From CBDBJK01 sp965206395 (GTDB lineage: Bacteria; Chloroflexota; Dehalococcoidia; Lucifugimonadales; CATOSD01): a stretch of 64,000 nt of DNA. A program made the translations under genes and the position numbers. Positions 45,480-55,266 of the stretch are shown here, piece by piece; within the stretch, counting starts at the first letter, position 1; each line of letters starts with the position of its first letter. The notes under the pieces were generated by a model. It made no database searches. It was given only the letters and a program-made list of their open reading frames with translations, and had not been told where the DNA came from. The DNA lies in contig CBDBJK010000007.1 of the NCBI GenBank assembly GCA_965206395.1, forward strand, positions 12,644-76,643. Direction: 5' to 3'.

Positions 45480-45734
45480 TATGTAGTTCCCAATTTGCCG
45501 AGTGGTTAGCACATTCATGAAGAGAGCAGCATCAGCCGTTTTGTAGCAATCATCTCAGGAGCGCGCACGGCGAAGAATAGCATCGTTGGACATTCTGAGC
45601 TTGAGTAGTATCAGGCTATCACAAACTGGAAGCTCACTTTGTGGGCATCTGGCAGAGACACGGTTTGGGTAACGGGTGTGCGATACCCAAACCATATTCC
45701 ATAAACGACAGGCTTTCTGGTTAATCGAAGAGGA

Positions 45735-47153
45735 TTACACCGCCACACCGGGGCGCTGCTTCCAGGTTCCAGTTGCCTGCTCGAAGGCGTGGGCGAGTTG
45801 CAGCACGCCGAAGTCGTCGCGGTATCGACCGACGATCTGCACACCTATAGGCAGACCTTCCGGCGTGAAGCCGCACGGCACCGAGATTGCGGGATGGCCC
45901 GTAATCGTGATGTAGTAGCAGGACTTCATCCAGTCGATAAACGTATCCATCTTCTCGCCGTTGATTTCGGTGATGTAGCGCTCCTTAACGTCGAAGGGCG
46001 GAACCTGACTTACCGGGCATATCAAGAATTCGTGTGTTTCCATGAAGGTGCGGACGCGCTGGAAAATCTCCATCCGCTTTAGCTCGGCCCAGCCAACCTG
46101 CGGGCCGGTTAGATTGACGCCCTGCTCGATGTCCCAAATTAGCGTTTCCTTCATCTGGTCTCGGTGCGCCTTCAGCATTTCGCTCCCCGTCATCTCTCTG
46201 CCCCAGCCGCGCCATATCTTGAAAACCTCGTCTGCGTCCGTGAAATCTGGTTCGCCGTCCACTGTTATGCAGCCCAGCGACTCGAAAGCCTTGCGCTGAG
46301 AGTCGATGACCGCCGTCACTCGCGAGTCAACCGGCAGCCCGCCAAGATCGCGGCTCCAGCCGATGCGCACGTCCGTGAAATCGCGGTCCAGAGGTTCCAA
46401 GAAGCGACTGCCCGCCTCCGGTATGGAAATCGGCACGCGAGAGTCGGGGCCGGCGATGGCGCTCAGCATCAGCGCGGCATCCTGCACCGTGCGAGCCATG
46501 GGCCCTTGCACAGACGTTGGAACCCAGCCGGTGCGGTTCGGCCACGCGGGAACCCTGCCGGGAGAGACGCGAAAGCCTACGACATTGCAGAAGTTGGCCG
46601 GGTTGCGCAGTGAGCCGCCTGTGTCGCTGCCATCCGCGATTGGCTGCATTCCGCAGGCCAGCGATACCGCCGCTCCGCCACTGCTGCCGCCGCAGGTCTT
46701 CGTCGTGTCGTATGGATTGAGAGTCTCGCCGAAAACCTCGTTATAGGTCTGCGAACCCGCGCCCATCTCTGGCGTGTTGGTCTTGCCGATTGTGATGGCC
46801 CCGGCGTTTTTCAGACGTTGCACAATCAGCCCGTCCTCATCAGGCACGTTGTCCTTGAAAATTGGAGAGCCGAGGGTTGTGCGGATTCCCTTCGTAGGCA
46901 CGAGGTCTTTGTGAGCAACCGGCAGGCCATGCAGCGGGCCCACCTCGTCGCCACGAGCGAGCGCCTTGTCAGCGGCGTCAGCCATGTCGAGGGCCTGCTC
47001 CGGCACAAGCGTCACGATGGCATTCACCTTCGGGTTTACGCGCTCGATCTGAGCCAGATGGGTCTCCATAACCTCTCTGGCCGATATTTCCCTCGTGCGA
47101 ATTCGACGGGACAACTCGGTAGCGGTCAGAAAGCAAATATCTGAATCAGGCAT
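45735..47153 (-). CDS. Amidase (amidase-signature family)
   Basis: This 472-residue hydrolase contains the complete Ser-cisSer-Lys triad: Lys82 (GLPVAHKDLV), Ser157 (TCGGSSGGAAVSL) and Ser181 (ADGSDTGGSLRNPA). The C-terminal region ITGHPAISVPCGFTPEGLPI is typical of AtzE/GatA-like amidases that act on carbon-nitrogen bonds. There is no gatB/gatC nearby, so it is unlikely to be the tRNA amidotransferase subunit. The MFS transporter gene upstream on the same strand may import its substrate. Confidence 0.93.
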   Translation of the reverse strand: MPDSDICFLTATELSRRIRTREISAREVMETHLAQIERVNPKVNAIVTLVPEQALDMADAADKALARGDEVGPLHGLPVAHKDLVPTKGIRTTLGSPIFKDNVPDEDGLIVQRLKNAGAITIGKTNTPEMGAGSQTYNEVFGETLNPYDTTKTCGGSSGGAAVSLACGMQPIADGSDTGGSLRNPANFCNVVGFRVSPGRVPAWPNRTGWVPTSVQGPMARTVQDAALMLSAIAGPDSRVPISIPEAGSRFLEPLDRDFTDVRIGWSRDLGGLPVDSRVTAVIDSQRKAFESLGCITVDGEPDFTDADEVFKIWRGWGREMTGSEMLKAHRDQMKETLIWDIEQGVNLTGPQVGWAELKRMEIFQRVRTFMETHEFLICPVSQVPPFDVKERYITEINGEKMDTFIDWMKSCYYITITGHPAISVPCGFTPEGLPIGVQIVGRYRDDFGVLQLAHAFEQATGTWKQRPGVAV

Positions 47154-47184
47154 TTCGTACTCCTTTTAGATTATATCTAGCGTT

Positions 47185-48567
47185 TTACAAAACAGGTGCA
47201 GCTTGTTTCTCTAATGATGCAGGGGATGGAGCGCGAGGAGAACGCACCATCATGATTAGCAGCCCTCCCGCTACGTAGGTGAGGGCAAATATAATGAACG
47301 ACACGCCGTAGCTTTTTTCAGGAGTCCAGAGCCAGCCAGCGAATATTGGGCTGAACGACCCGAAGAACATGCCCACAGGCGTCACCACTCCTCGGATAGC
47401 GCCCATGTGCTGCCGACCGAAGTAGGACGCCCAGACCACGTTCATTAGCGTAGGCGCTCCTCCCATCGCAAAGCCGTGGATGACGGCATAGACAAAAAGC
47501 ATCTGGACGCTCTGCGCCCAAACCAGTAGAAACAGGGATAAGCCACTAGGGACGAAGCACAGCGCGATGACCCATCGCACATGCATCCGCTCGGTGAGGT
47601 AGCCCCAGAAGAGCTTGGATACCATCGCAGAAAAGGCGAGCGTGGTAGCGACTGTAGCGGCTGTAGTCAGATCATAGCCTTTGTCTTGAATATATGCTAC
47701 CTGATGAAACAGCACGGGCATGAGCGACATCAGCATCAAGACCTGGACTGCCAGTACAATCCACAGCGCCTGTGTCTTCAAGGCTTGCCGCAAAGTCCAG
47801 GAGTATTCGACCTCCGAGGGTCTGTTTTGGAGTGCCGCCGATTGTGTCGTGGGCGCGGCGTCTCCATCGGGAAGAAGGTTCACGTCTTCAGGGCTGCGCC
47901 GCATGAACAGGGCGGCTGCGGGTGCGACGACCAGAATCAAGACAAGGCCCAGCACCACCCATGCCGTGCGCCAGCCGTACTCACCTACCAGCCAACCAGC
48001 CAGGGGCGCGATCACGACTCCTCCGGCAGAGATGCCCATCGTGCCAATAGCCATGGCGCGGCCCCGCTTCTTGATGAACCACTTGGATATGACCGCAGGC
48101 CCAACCAGCTGCCCGCCCATCGTCATCGTGGCCAGGCCGAATATCACGCCAAAGACTATGTAGAACTGCCAGAGGCTATCCACCCTAGAGGTGAGCATCA
48201 GCGCGATTCCGGCGAAGATGCTGCCAAAGACGAGCATCAGGCGCGGGCCGTGTTTTTTGTCTACAAGGATACCCATTAAGGGCATCAAAGGAAGAAGCGC
48301 CAGACGGAAGATAATTATCCCTGAAAACTCTGTCCTTGAGACGCCAAGCGCCTCGCTCATCGGAATGACGAAGAACGACAGGCCGTAGCCGCCAATTCCG
48401 GCGGTAATCATGCTCGTAGAGAAGGTGATGAGGACGATAGTCCAGCCGTAGAAGAAGCGTTCGGTAACAAGTCTTTCAGAGAGCCGGTCTATTCTTGTTA
48501 TCTGAAATATGGGATTTATCATGTCAGTTGGCATATGCAGTGTACTCGCGGCCCTTTCAGCCGTCAA
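47185..48567 (-). CDS. MFS transporter (monocarboxylate/oxalate-type)
   Basis: A 460-residue protein with 12 predicted membrane segments. The loop 2-3 motif after helix 2 reads GILVDKKHGPRLMLVFG, and the first helix pair (YGWTIVLITFSTSMITAGIG) resembles OFA/MCT-like carriers of organic acids. GTMGISAGGVVIAPLAGWLV is the helix 4-5 region. Starts at 48567 or the ATG at 48534 are both possible; neither has a good ribosome-binding site. It lies 31 bases upstream of the amidase gene in the same direction, so the two are probably co-transcribed. Confidence 0.87.
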   Translation of the reverse strand: MTAERAASTLHMPTDMINPIFQITRIDRLSERLVTERFFYGWTIVLITFSTSMITAGIGGYGLSFFVIPMSEALGVSRTEFSGIIIFRLALLPLMPLMGILVDKKHGPRLMLVFGSIFAGIALMLTSRVDSLWQFYIVFGVIFGLATMTMGGQLVGPAVISKWFIKKRGRAMAIGTMGISAGGVVIAPLAGWLVGEYGWRTAWVVLGLVLILVVAPAAALFMRRSPEDVNLLPDGDAAPTTQSAALQNRPSEVEYSWTLRQALKTQALWIVLAVQVLMLMSLMPVLFHQVAYIQDKGYDLTTAATVATTLAFSAMVSKLFWGYLTERMHVRWVIALCFVPSGLSLFLLVWAQSVQMLFVYAVIHGFAMGGAPTLMNVVWASYFGRQHMGAIRGVVTPVGMFFGSFSPIFAGWLWTPEKSYGVSFIIFALTYVAGGLLIMMVRSPRAPSPASLEKQAAPVL

Positions 48568-48705
48568 CGATTGTCGCTAGCCAGTGGAGTACGCCTGATA
48601 GTTTCAACAAATAACGGCTACATGTGCACCTGACAAGCCGAGCAAGAATTGAAACAGAATGTATGCACAAGAAATCGCAACCAGGAAAGGTTTGAGCAGA
48701 GCAGC

Positions 48706-49407
48706 ATGAAGGCATGGGGCGTATTCATTGGTCTGATAGGGTTTGCCGCGCTCCTCTTGGGGCTATTGCCCGGAGGCAGTACACAGGCGTCCGAGTCCCT
48801 GGGAATAGATAACGATTTCAACGACGGCTTGATTGATTTCACAAAGTGGTCGCTTGTGTTTCGGCGAGAGGGTGAGGAAGGCGCGACAGTGGGGACGATT
48901 CTAGAAGCCGACCAGCGATTTGTCTTCGTCCTGAATCCTTCTCTCAGGGAAGTCCACGCCGACGCTTTTACGGCCTGCTCGCTTGACGGAGATTTCGATG
49001 TCCAGGTCGATTACGCGCTTCTGGACTGGCTTCCAGATAACAAGATCAAGCTTGGCCTCATGGCTCACGACCTGCTTTTTGGCAGGACGGCGGGAAGCGT
49101 GCAAAGAGTGAGCGAGGCCTCGTATGGGGGTGAAGTGTACCTGGCCCACTTCCTAAACGGCATGGGAGGAGTGTCTCCCACATCCGATCTTTCTGGCAAG
49201 CTCAGGCTAACGCGGACAGGCTCGACAATGACGGCGTTTGTGTTCGACGGCGATGCTTTTGCTGCCATTCACTCCGGCCTGACAACTGCCAATCCCGTGC
49301 GCCTCAGCCTGGCCCTTTTCACTTCGAAACCTACGCCGGGGGGGCAGGTCGCTTTCGACAACCTGAGCGTGAATAGTGGTAAGCTGGTTTGTCCGCAAGC
49401 GGAGTGA
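48706..49407 (+). CDS. Secreted protein with a LamG/jelly-roll-like domain
   Basis: The protein has 233 residues with a signal peptide (VFIGLIGFAALLLGLLPGG, cleavage near TQASES). The mature part reads DNDFNDGLIDFTKWSLVFR, FDVQVDYALLDWLPDNKIKL, RLTRTGSTMTAFVFDGDAF and FDNLSVNSG. This is the usual layout of a concanavalin-like beta sandwich of the DUF1349/LamG kind. It has no obvious catalytic residues and may bind sugars. ATG 48706 is chosen because it precedes the signal peptide directly; an ATG-less extension to 48649 is possible. Confidence 0.7.
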   Translation: MKAWGVFIGLIGFAALLLGLLPGGSTQASESLGIDNDFNDGLIDFTKWSLVFRREGEEGATVGTILEADQRFVFVLNPSLREVHADAFTACSLDGDFDVQVDYALLDWLPDNKIKLGLMAHDLLFGRTAGSVQRVSEASYGGEVYLAHFLNGMGGVSPTSDLSGKLRLTRTGSTMTAFVFDGDAFAAIHSGLTTANPVRLSLALFTSKPTPGGQVAFDNLSVNSGKLVCPQAE

Positions 49408-49417
49408 GGTTGCGTTC

Positions 49418-49550
49418 CTCCCCCTCATCCCGGCCTTCTCCCGCTAGGGGAGAAGGAGATAGCTTCCTCTCCCGTCAAGGGAGAGGACTGTCCGGCCCCT
49501 TAAATCTGTATAACGCCGGACTCCGCCTCTGCGGAGAGGTGAGGGTGAGA
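49418..49550. repeat. Composite dispersed repeat (three hairpin modules)
   Basis: The modules in order are CTTCTCCCGCTAGGGGAGAAG, CCTCTCCCGTCAAGGGAGAGG and CTCCGCCTCTGCGGAG, separated by GTCCGGCCCCTTAA and followed by GGTGAGGGTGAG. The first two match the repeat at 8568 in reverse order, and the third with its spacer matches 40495-40535. This links the repeat families of the window. Confidence 0.65.
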
Positions 49551-49624
49551 CTCTAGCCGAATTATTCGACTGAAATGTCAGCAATCAAAGTAAAAGTCAG
49601 TTCAGTAAAGAGCGAAAGAACACC

Positions 49625-51363
49625 CTATATCGGCTGAACCGTATCGCTTTTCCAGCGATTGATGGCAGCTTGACCTCGTGGGCTGACCGCTCGTTGCACC
49701 TGTATGTTTATCAAAGCCGGACGATCTATCTTTAGTGACCTCTCTATCGCCGATGGCAGCTCTTCGGGATTTTCCACGTGTTCGCCGTGACCGCCAAACC
49801 CTCGAACCACGAGGTCGTAACGGCTTGGCAGCAGGTCGGTAGCGACGGTCTTGCCGTAGACCCCTAGCTGAATCTGGCGATCTATTCCCCAGGCAGAGTC
49901 GTTGCCCATGATGGCGACGACGGCGAGATTGTGCCGGACGGCTGTGTCAAATTCCATGCCGTTGAACCCGAATGCGCCGTCGCCGGTGAGCATGATAACC
50001 CGCCTGTCGGGATACGCGACCTTGGCGGTAAGGGCCGTAGGCAGAGTCGTGCCCAGCATCCCTGATGGAACCACGTAGAACCAGTTTTTGGGGCTGACGG
50101 CTGGCAAGTACGCCCTGCCGAAGTGGCAGAAGTCTCCGCCGTCGAACACCAGGAAGTCGTCGGGGCGCAGTTGTTCTCGAAGCGCCTTGTGAACGAAGGA
50201 GGCGTGCATCGGCATGTCGGGCACGGCCAGCGACTCCAGTTGTTCTGCCTGCGCGTCTTGCTCGGCCTTCAACTCGGAAAGCCAGGGTAGGTCGCTCCAG
50301 GTGTGTTTCGCGGCCTCCTGCGTCAACTGTCCGATAACAGTCTCGATGTCCCCTGCGATGCCTACCGCGACGCCTCTGTTGCGGCCTATCTCCGCCGCCG
50401 CCGGGTCGATCTGGATTACCTTTGCGTCAGCCGAAATGGTGGGAGGCATGGCGTAGCCGATGATGAGGTCTTGCTTTCGACCAAGCAGCACTACCACGTC
50501 GGCCTGACGTAGCAAGCGTGCGGCCCGGTTGAGGCCGTTGTCGAAGAAACCGAAGCAATACGGATGCTCGTCCGAAACCAGTCCTCGCGCATCACCCTCG
50601 GTCATCAACGGCAGACGGGTCGTCTCGATGAACTGCGCCAGCGCGTCGCCTGACTCTCCGACTCCTTGGAAGGAATCAGGTCGGAGTCCGTCCCTACGGA
50701 CCGCGTAGGCGGCTGCGCTTCCGGCGACGATGAGCGGCCTGCTGGCAGTGCGAAGCAACTCCACTATCTGCTGTATCTGGTCGGGAGCGGCCAGCGAGGG
50801 GGTCATGCTTCGGTATTCGGACGGCTGGTAATAGCTAACCTCGTCCTCGGACACCTCTTGCTGTTGAATATCCACCGGAATAGTCAGGTGAACCGGCCCT
50901 CGGCGTCCGCTGTAGGCAACGCGGAGAGCGTGGGCAATCATGTCTGGAATGCGGCGGGCGTCCGTGACCATCCACGCGCCCTTGGTGGTCGCGCTCGCCA
51001 TGCCAATCTGATCTATCTCTTGCATCGCGCCTTGACCAAGCTCGTGGAACTCGGCGCAGCCACTGATGGACAGCAGAGGGCTTTCGGAGTGAGTCGCATT
51101 CGACAGGCCGGGAATGGCATTGGCAAAACCGGGCGTGGTGTACATGGCGACGCCGGGCTGTCCTGTGATGCGGCCCCATCGTCGGCCATATGCACAGCCG
51201 CCTGCTCGTGGCGCGTGTCGATGAAGCGAAAGTCCATGCCGCCCATCACGTCCAAGACCGGCAAAATGTGGTCTCCGGCCAGCGTAAAGACATTCTTCAC
51301 GCCTTCCATCTGAAGTGCCCTGGCTATAAGTTGGCCGCCTGTAAGCGTCCTGGATGTGCTCAT
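49625..51363 (-). pseudogene. Thiamine-diphosphate enzyme (acetolactate synthase-like), one frameshift
   Basis: The start at 51363 (MSTSRTLTGGQLIARALQME) has AGGAGG just upstream. After VHMADDG the frame breaks at about 51176-51184, where one base seems lost. The correct reading continues WGRITGQPGVAMYTTPGFAN and runs to 49625. The N-terminal domain has the catalytic Glu region (DTRHEQAAVHMAD), and the C-terminal ThDP motif is GDGAFGFNGMEFDTAVRHN and beyond. The repaired length of about 579 residues fits the acetolactate synthase / benzoylformate decarboxylase / oxalyl-CoA decarboxylase family. No ilvN follows, so a catabolic role is likelier than branched-chain amino acid synthesis. Confidence 0.82.
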
Positions 51364-51559
51364 TCGTTCCTCCTGGGAGCGGGGTTTAATTGCGAAGTTG
51401 CCCATGACATTGTAGCCACAGAGGTTATGGTGTCAAGCGCGACAGGCGTTGACAGGTGCGGCGGCGTGACCTAGCGTGGAGTTTGGGAAGGCTTGCGTCC
51501 AGCCTGATGAGTTCCCTTGCGGATCATCCAAGAATTTCCGAGTCGCCAAGGAGGACAAA

Positions 51560-52273
51560 ATGCCTACGAGTTGGAAAGCGAAGGTGAAACGGCTTGTGCC
51601 TGCCTCGGTGTATAATCAGGCGATGCTTACGCTGCCCTTCCTGTACCGAACAGACCTGCTCAGCTACGAGACCAACCTGCAAGACGGGCATGGGATAGAT
51701 GACTTGCTGTCTCAGCTTGCCATAGTCGCTCGACTGCCTGGGGATATCGTCGAGTGCGGCAGTTCACGCTGCGGGGCCAGCATAATCATGGCAGATTACC
51801 TTCGGACGAAGGGTATCAAGAAGACGATTTATGCCTTCGATTCTTACGAAGGCTTTGACCTTGCCGAGCTTGAAAACGAGAATGAATCGAACCTCACAAA
51901 AGCGCGCTCGAACGCGTTTACGTCCACTTCATACGAGTACGTCGTCAAAAAGATAAGCCGCCTTGGGTTCGCGGACTACGTTACGCCGGTCAAGGGTTTT
52001 TTCAAAGATACCCTGCCGGGACTCACGACTGAAAAATGGTTTAGCATGGCGTTGATTGACTGCGACCTGTACGATAGTATGCTTTACTGCACTAATGAGG
52101 TATGGTCGAGGCTATTGCCCGGAGGACGTATCGTGTTCGACGATTATATGTCCGAGGATTTCAAAGGCTCGAAGCAGGCGATTGATGAGTTCGTCGCGGC
52201 CAACGCCGATGACATAGAGCAGCATAGCCTTCTGAACCGCCTGTACTATGTGCAAAAGCCATCGGGAGCATAG
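51560..52273 (+). CDS. TylF/MycF-like SAM-dependent methyltransferase
   Basis: This 237-residue class I methyltransferase has LPGDIVECGSSRCGASIIMA (SAM-binding loop), KTIYAFDSYEGFD with the acidic residue after strand 2, the metal-site motif MALIDCDLYDSMLYCTNEVW and GGRIVFDDY. This matches macrocin O-methyltransferases, which methylate sugar hydroxyls with a divalent metal. The ATG at 51560 follows AAGGAGG by 7 bases. It sits next to a sugar-nucleotide epimerase, so a glycan role is plausible. Confidence 0.82.
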   Translation: MPTSWKAKVKRLVPASVYNQAMLTLPFLYRTDLLSYETNLQDGHGIDDLLSQLAIVARLPGDIVECGSSRCGASIIMADYLRTKGIKKTIYAFDSYEGFDLAELENENESNLTKARSNAFTSTSYEYVVKKISRLGFADYVTPVKGFFKDTLPGLTTEKWFSMALIDCDLYDSMLYCTNEVWSRLLPGGRIVFDDYMSEDFKGSKQAIDEFVAANADDIEQHSLLNRLYYVQKPSGA

Positions 52274-52412
52274 ACTTCGCTGGTATGTTCTATAATAGAC
52301 AAGGCCGTATATCATTGGCATGAAAATAAACAGAGGTAACCCACCCTCGTCATCTTATCGCGGAAGGATGTGGTGAGGGCGCCAACCCTTTTAGAAAAAG
52401 AGAGCGCGCAGA

Positions 52413-53381
52413 ATGAGCATTCTAGTAACCGGTTGCGCTGGATTCATCGCATCAAACGTGTGTCGGCTGCTGCTTGAGGAAGGCCACATCATACATGGCG
52501 TGGACAACCTCAACGACGCCTACGACGTGCGTTTGAAGCACTGGCGTCTCGAACGGCTTGAAACCAATCCCAAATTCAATTTCCACAACATGGACATCTC
52601 GGATTATCCCGCGATGCGCTCCCTGTTCGTAGGCGAGGAGTACTCAAGCGTCATCAACCTGGGCGCGCGGGCGGGCGTGCGCTACAGCGTGGAAGACCCC
52701 TGGGTGTACTACCAGGCCAACACCATCGGCACGCTAAACCTGCTTGAATTGTGCCGCGAGTTCGAGGTTAAGAAATTCGTGCTGTCGTCAACCTCCAGCG
52801 CGTACGGAGCAGACACGCCACGACCTTTCAATGAGGACAGCAACACCAGCAAGCCTCTGTCTCCCTACGCCGCGTCAAAGATGGCCGCCGAGACGCTGGT
52901 GTACACATACCACCATCTCTATGGAATCGACTGTACCGTGTTGCGTTACTTCACGGTGTACGGCCCGGCAGGACGCCCGGACATGGTAATGTTCATATTC
53001 ATCCAGGCAATCGCCGAGGGGAGGCCCATCACCGTGTTCGGAGACGGCAGGCAGGAACGAGATTTTACATACGTCGATGACATCGCACGGGGCACGGTGG
53101 CTGCGCTTAAGCCCGTCGGCTACGAGATAATCAATCTGGGCAGTGACAATCCGGTCGTGCTGGCGGACGTTATCACCATGATGGAGGATTGCCTGGAGAA
53201 GAAGGCGAAAATCGAATACGCGCCAATGCACGCGGCGGACGTTGTCGCTACCTGGGCCAATGTTGACAAGGCGGAGAAAATGCTCGGCTGGAAGGCGCAG
53301 ATGTCCATAGAGGAAGGTGTCAAGCGCACTGTTGACTGGTACACGAAAAACAGGGAGTGGGCCAAAGGCATCAAGACGTAG
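52413..53381 (+). CDS. NAD-dependent sugar-nucleotide epimerase (GalE/UDP-glucuronate epimerase-like)
   Basis: This 322-residue extended SDR has the NAD-binding GCAGFIAS at 7-14, Ser-Thr-Ser in VLSSTSSAYG, the catalytic Tyr152 and Lys156 (YAASK), and the substrate-site region RYFTVYGPAGRPDM and VFGDGRQERDFTYVDDIARG. The ARAGVRYSVEDP segment is typical of UDP-glucuronate 4-epimerases. It is likely cytoplasmic and supplies a sugar nucleotide for surface glycans. A strong terminator follows its stop. Confidence 0.92.
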   Translation: MSILVTGCAGFIASNVCRLLLEEGHIIHGVDNLNDAYDVRLKHWRLERLETNPKFNFHNMDISDYPAMRSLFVGEEYSSVINLGARAGVRYSVEDPWVYYQANTIGTLNLLELCREFEVKKFVLSSTSSAYGADTPRPFNEDSNTSKPLSPYAASKMAAETLVYTYHHLYGIDCTVLRYFTVYGPAGRPDMVMFIFIQAIAEGRPITVFGDGRQERDFTYVDDIARGTVAALKPVGYEIINLGSDNPVVLADVITMMEDCLEKKAKIEYAPMHAADVVATWANVDKAEKMLGWKAQMSIEEGVKRTVDWYTKNREWAKGIKT

Positions 53382-53444
53382 GTAGTTAAGGCGTATCTGA
53401 CGTGTTGATTGCCGACCTTCAAGCCGAATAGTCAATCTACGTTT

Positions 53445-53482
53445 AATACAAAAGGCTCCTGCAGCTGGGAGCCTTTTGTATT
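53445..53482. terminator. Rho-independent terminator, perfect 15-bp stem
   Basis: AATACAAAAGGCTCC and its exact complement flank an 8-base loop. The A and T runs at the stem base allow termination in both directions. It marks the end of the chromosomal block just before the integrase gene. Confidence 0.8.
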
Positions 53483-53614
53483 ATGGGTTAACTGTATGGT
53501 ACCTGCCGGGTACCATTCGTAGGGTTTCATATCTGCCCGTAACGCCCCATAAAGTGGCAACATTGGCCTGATTTAGCTACGACTTACCCCGATTCTTGGC
53601 CCTTGACGTTTTAA

Positions 53615-53671
53615 GGCGTTCCATGTAACATCTCTCCAAACGTGGTAACAGAGAGGGGAATATGGAACGCC
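53615..53671 (+). promoter_or_regulatory. Inverted repeat enclosing the integrase ribosome-binding site and start codon
   Basis: GGCGTTCCAT at 53615-53624 is the exact complement of ATGGAACGCC at 53662-53671, which contains the integrase start codon. The 37-base spacer holds the Shine-Dalgarno-like GAGAGGGG. Folding would sequester the start, so it could control integrase translation; alternatively it is a protein operator. Confidence 0.5.
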
Positions 53672-54825
53672 CTAAGAAGCTATCAGCAACCTTTGTCAAG
53701 ACGATCTCTGCCCCAGGGCGATATGGAGACGGGCGCGGCGGGCATGGCCTGTCATTGCTGGTGAAGCCTTCGTCAACTGGACGGGTCCGGCGTATCTGGT
53801 GCCAACGTCTGAGGATCGATGGCAAGGCGGTTGACCTGGGGCTAGGTTCGTTCCCGGTGACGACGTTAGCCGAAGCACGGGCAAAGGCGTTGGCCAACCG
53901 CCGATCCATCGAACACGGCCAGGACCCGCGCACCAAGGCTCGCACAGTCCCGACGTTCTCTCAAGCTGTTGAGACAGTGATAGACCTCCATCAAGCCAAT
54001 TGGAAGAATCCCCGCGTTGCCGGTCAGTGGCGGGCCAGCATGAAAGAGTACGCCTTGCCGAAGCTGGGGCGCAAGACCGTTGCCGCTATCACCACGTCGG
54101 ACATTATGGCCGTGCTGTCTCCGATATGGTTGGAGAAACGGGAGACGTCCTGGAAGCTACGCCAGCGGTTGGGGATGGTAATGAAGTGGGCGGTTGCAGA
54201 AGGCTATCGGGATGATAACCCGGCTGGTGATGCAATCGGCGCGGCCCTACCCAAGCCAACCCAACAAGTGGTCCACCAAAAGGCGTTGCCATTCGCGGAA
54301 GTGGGCGCGGCCTTGGCTGCCATCCGAGAGACCGGCGCTTGGCCAGCAACGAAACTTGCCTTTGAGTTTTTGACACTCACAGCAACCCGGTCTGGTGAGG
54401 TCCGTCAAGCAACCTGGTCTGAGATAGACCTTGAGAATCGGGTATGGGAGATTCCAGCGGCGAGAACGAAAACCGGCAAGGTGCATCGTGTCCCTTTGTC
54501 TAATCAGGCGATGGACCTGCTAGAGCAAGCGCGGGAATCGACCGGCGGCGAGGGCTTGGTGTTCCCGTCACAGCGTGGAAAACCGTTGACGGATAGCACC
54601 ATTAGCAAGCTCGTGCGGGAAAATGGCATCGGTTGTGTACCCCACGGTATGCGCTCCAGCTTCCGAGATTGGGGGGCTGAATGTTCGGATGCGCCAAGAG
54701 AGATAGCCGAGTTTGCCTTGGGCCACGTCGAAGGTTCGGCTGCGGAACTGGCCTACCGGCGAACAGATTACTTCGAACGCCGTAGGGAATTGATGCAAGC
54801 CTGGGCTGACTACCTGGCCAGCTAA
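53662..54825 (+). CDS. Tyrosine recombinase, P4/DUF4102-type integrase
   Basis: This 387-residue site-specific recombinase has an N-terminal DUF4102 domain (KLSATFVKTI, IDGKAVDLGLGSFPVTTLAE), a SAM-like core-binding domain (100-190) and the catalytic domain (205-380). Active-site residues are Arg243 (TATRSGEVRQATW), His328 and Arg331 (PHGMRSSFRDWGAE), His355 (LGHVEG) and the nucleophile Tyr365 (AYRRTDYFERRRELM). Length and motifs are complete, so it is probably active. Confidence 0.94.
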   Translation: MERPKKLSATFVKTISAPGRYGDGRGGHGLSLLVKPSSTGRVRRIWCQRLRIDGKAVDLGLGSFPVTTLAEARAKALANRRSIEHGQDPRTKARTVPTFSQAVETVIDLHQANWKNPRVAGQWRASMKEYALPKLGRKTVAAITTSDIMAVLSPIWLEKRETSWKLRQRLGMVMKWAVAEGYRDDNPAGDAIGAALPKPTQQVVHQKALPFAEVGAALAAIRETGAWPATKLAFEFLTLTATRSGEVRQATWSEIDLENRVWEIPAARTKTGKVHRVPLSNQAMDLLEQARESTGGEGLVFPSQRGKPLTDSTISKLVRENGIGCVPHGMRSSFRDWGAECSDAPREIAEFALGHVEGSAAELAYRRTDYFERRRELMQAWADYLAS

Positions 54826-54948
54826 CCGCAACAGCACCGATCGTGACCCTGGACCGCCTCGATGAAACTTCGGGGCGGTTGCCATTTGACAACAAGTACA
54901 AACACTATTATAATAAATTCAGGACAAAACATAAACCGGAGGGTTGTT

Positions 54949-55254
54949 ATGAGTTTCGAGCGGATCGTTCTTTCTTATCTCAAGGCCGCGCACATGGCGG
55001 GAGTGCAGCCGCAAACCATCAAAAAGGCCGTGGACCGCGAGCGGCTTACCAAGGTGGAGAACGTCACCGATGGCCGTGTTGTTGTTGGCGTGTTCCTTTC
55101 CGAGTTGGCTGAATACTACGGTTGGAGCCAGGGTACACTTGACGACCTGACGGATTGGCTGGCCATTGGTCACGCGGACTTTGACGAGATGCAGCGCAAT
55201 GGCGCATACATCCTCGACTTCGACGAAAAGATAGAGGACGTAACCGAGGGATAG
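54949..55254 (+). CDS. Small HTH (excisionase-like) protein
   Basis: This 101-residue protein has an N-terminal region that reads like a MerR/excisionase-type helix-turn-helix with wing: YLKAAHMAGVQPQTIKKAVD, RERLTKVENV and VFLSELAEYYGW. It ends with an acidic tail. ATG 54949 has CCGGAGGG 5 bases upstream. The position after the integrase fits an excisionase or a regulator of the element. The family call is by eye. Confidence 0.55.
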   Translation: MSFERIVLSYLKAAHMAGVQPQTIKKAVDRERLTKVENVTDGRVVVGVFLSELAEYYGWSQGTLDDLTDWLAIGHADFDEMQRNGAYILDFDEKIEDVTEG

Positions 55255-55266
55255 GGGGGCGTAATC

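Noticed and set aside
53382..53661. tRNA gene as the integrase attachment site
   Set aside because: No cloverleaf or TPsiC-like motif was found; only the terminator palindrome lies here, and the other end of the element is outside the window.
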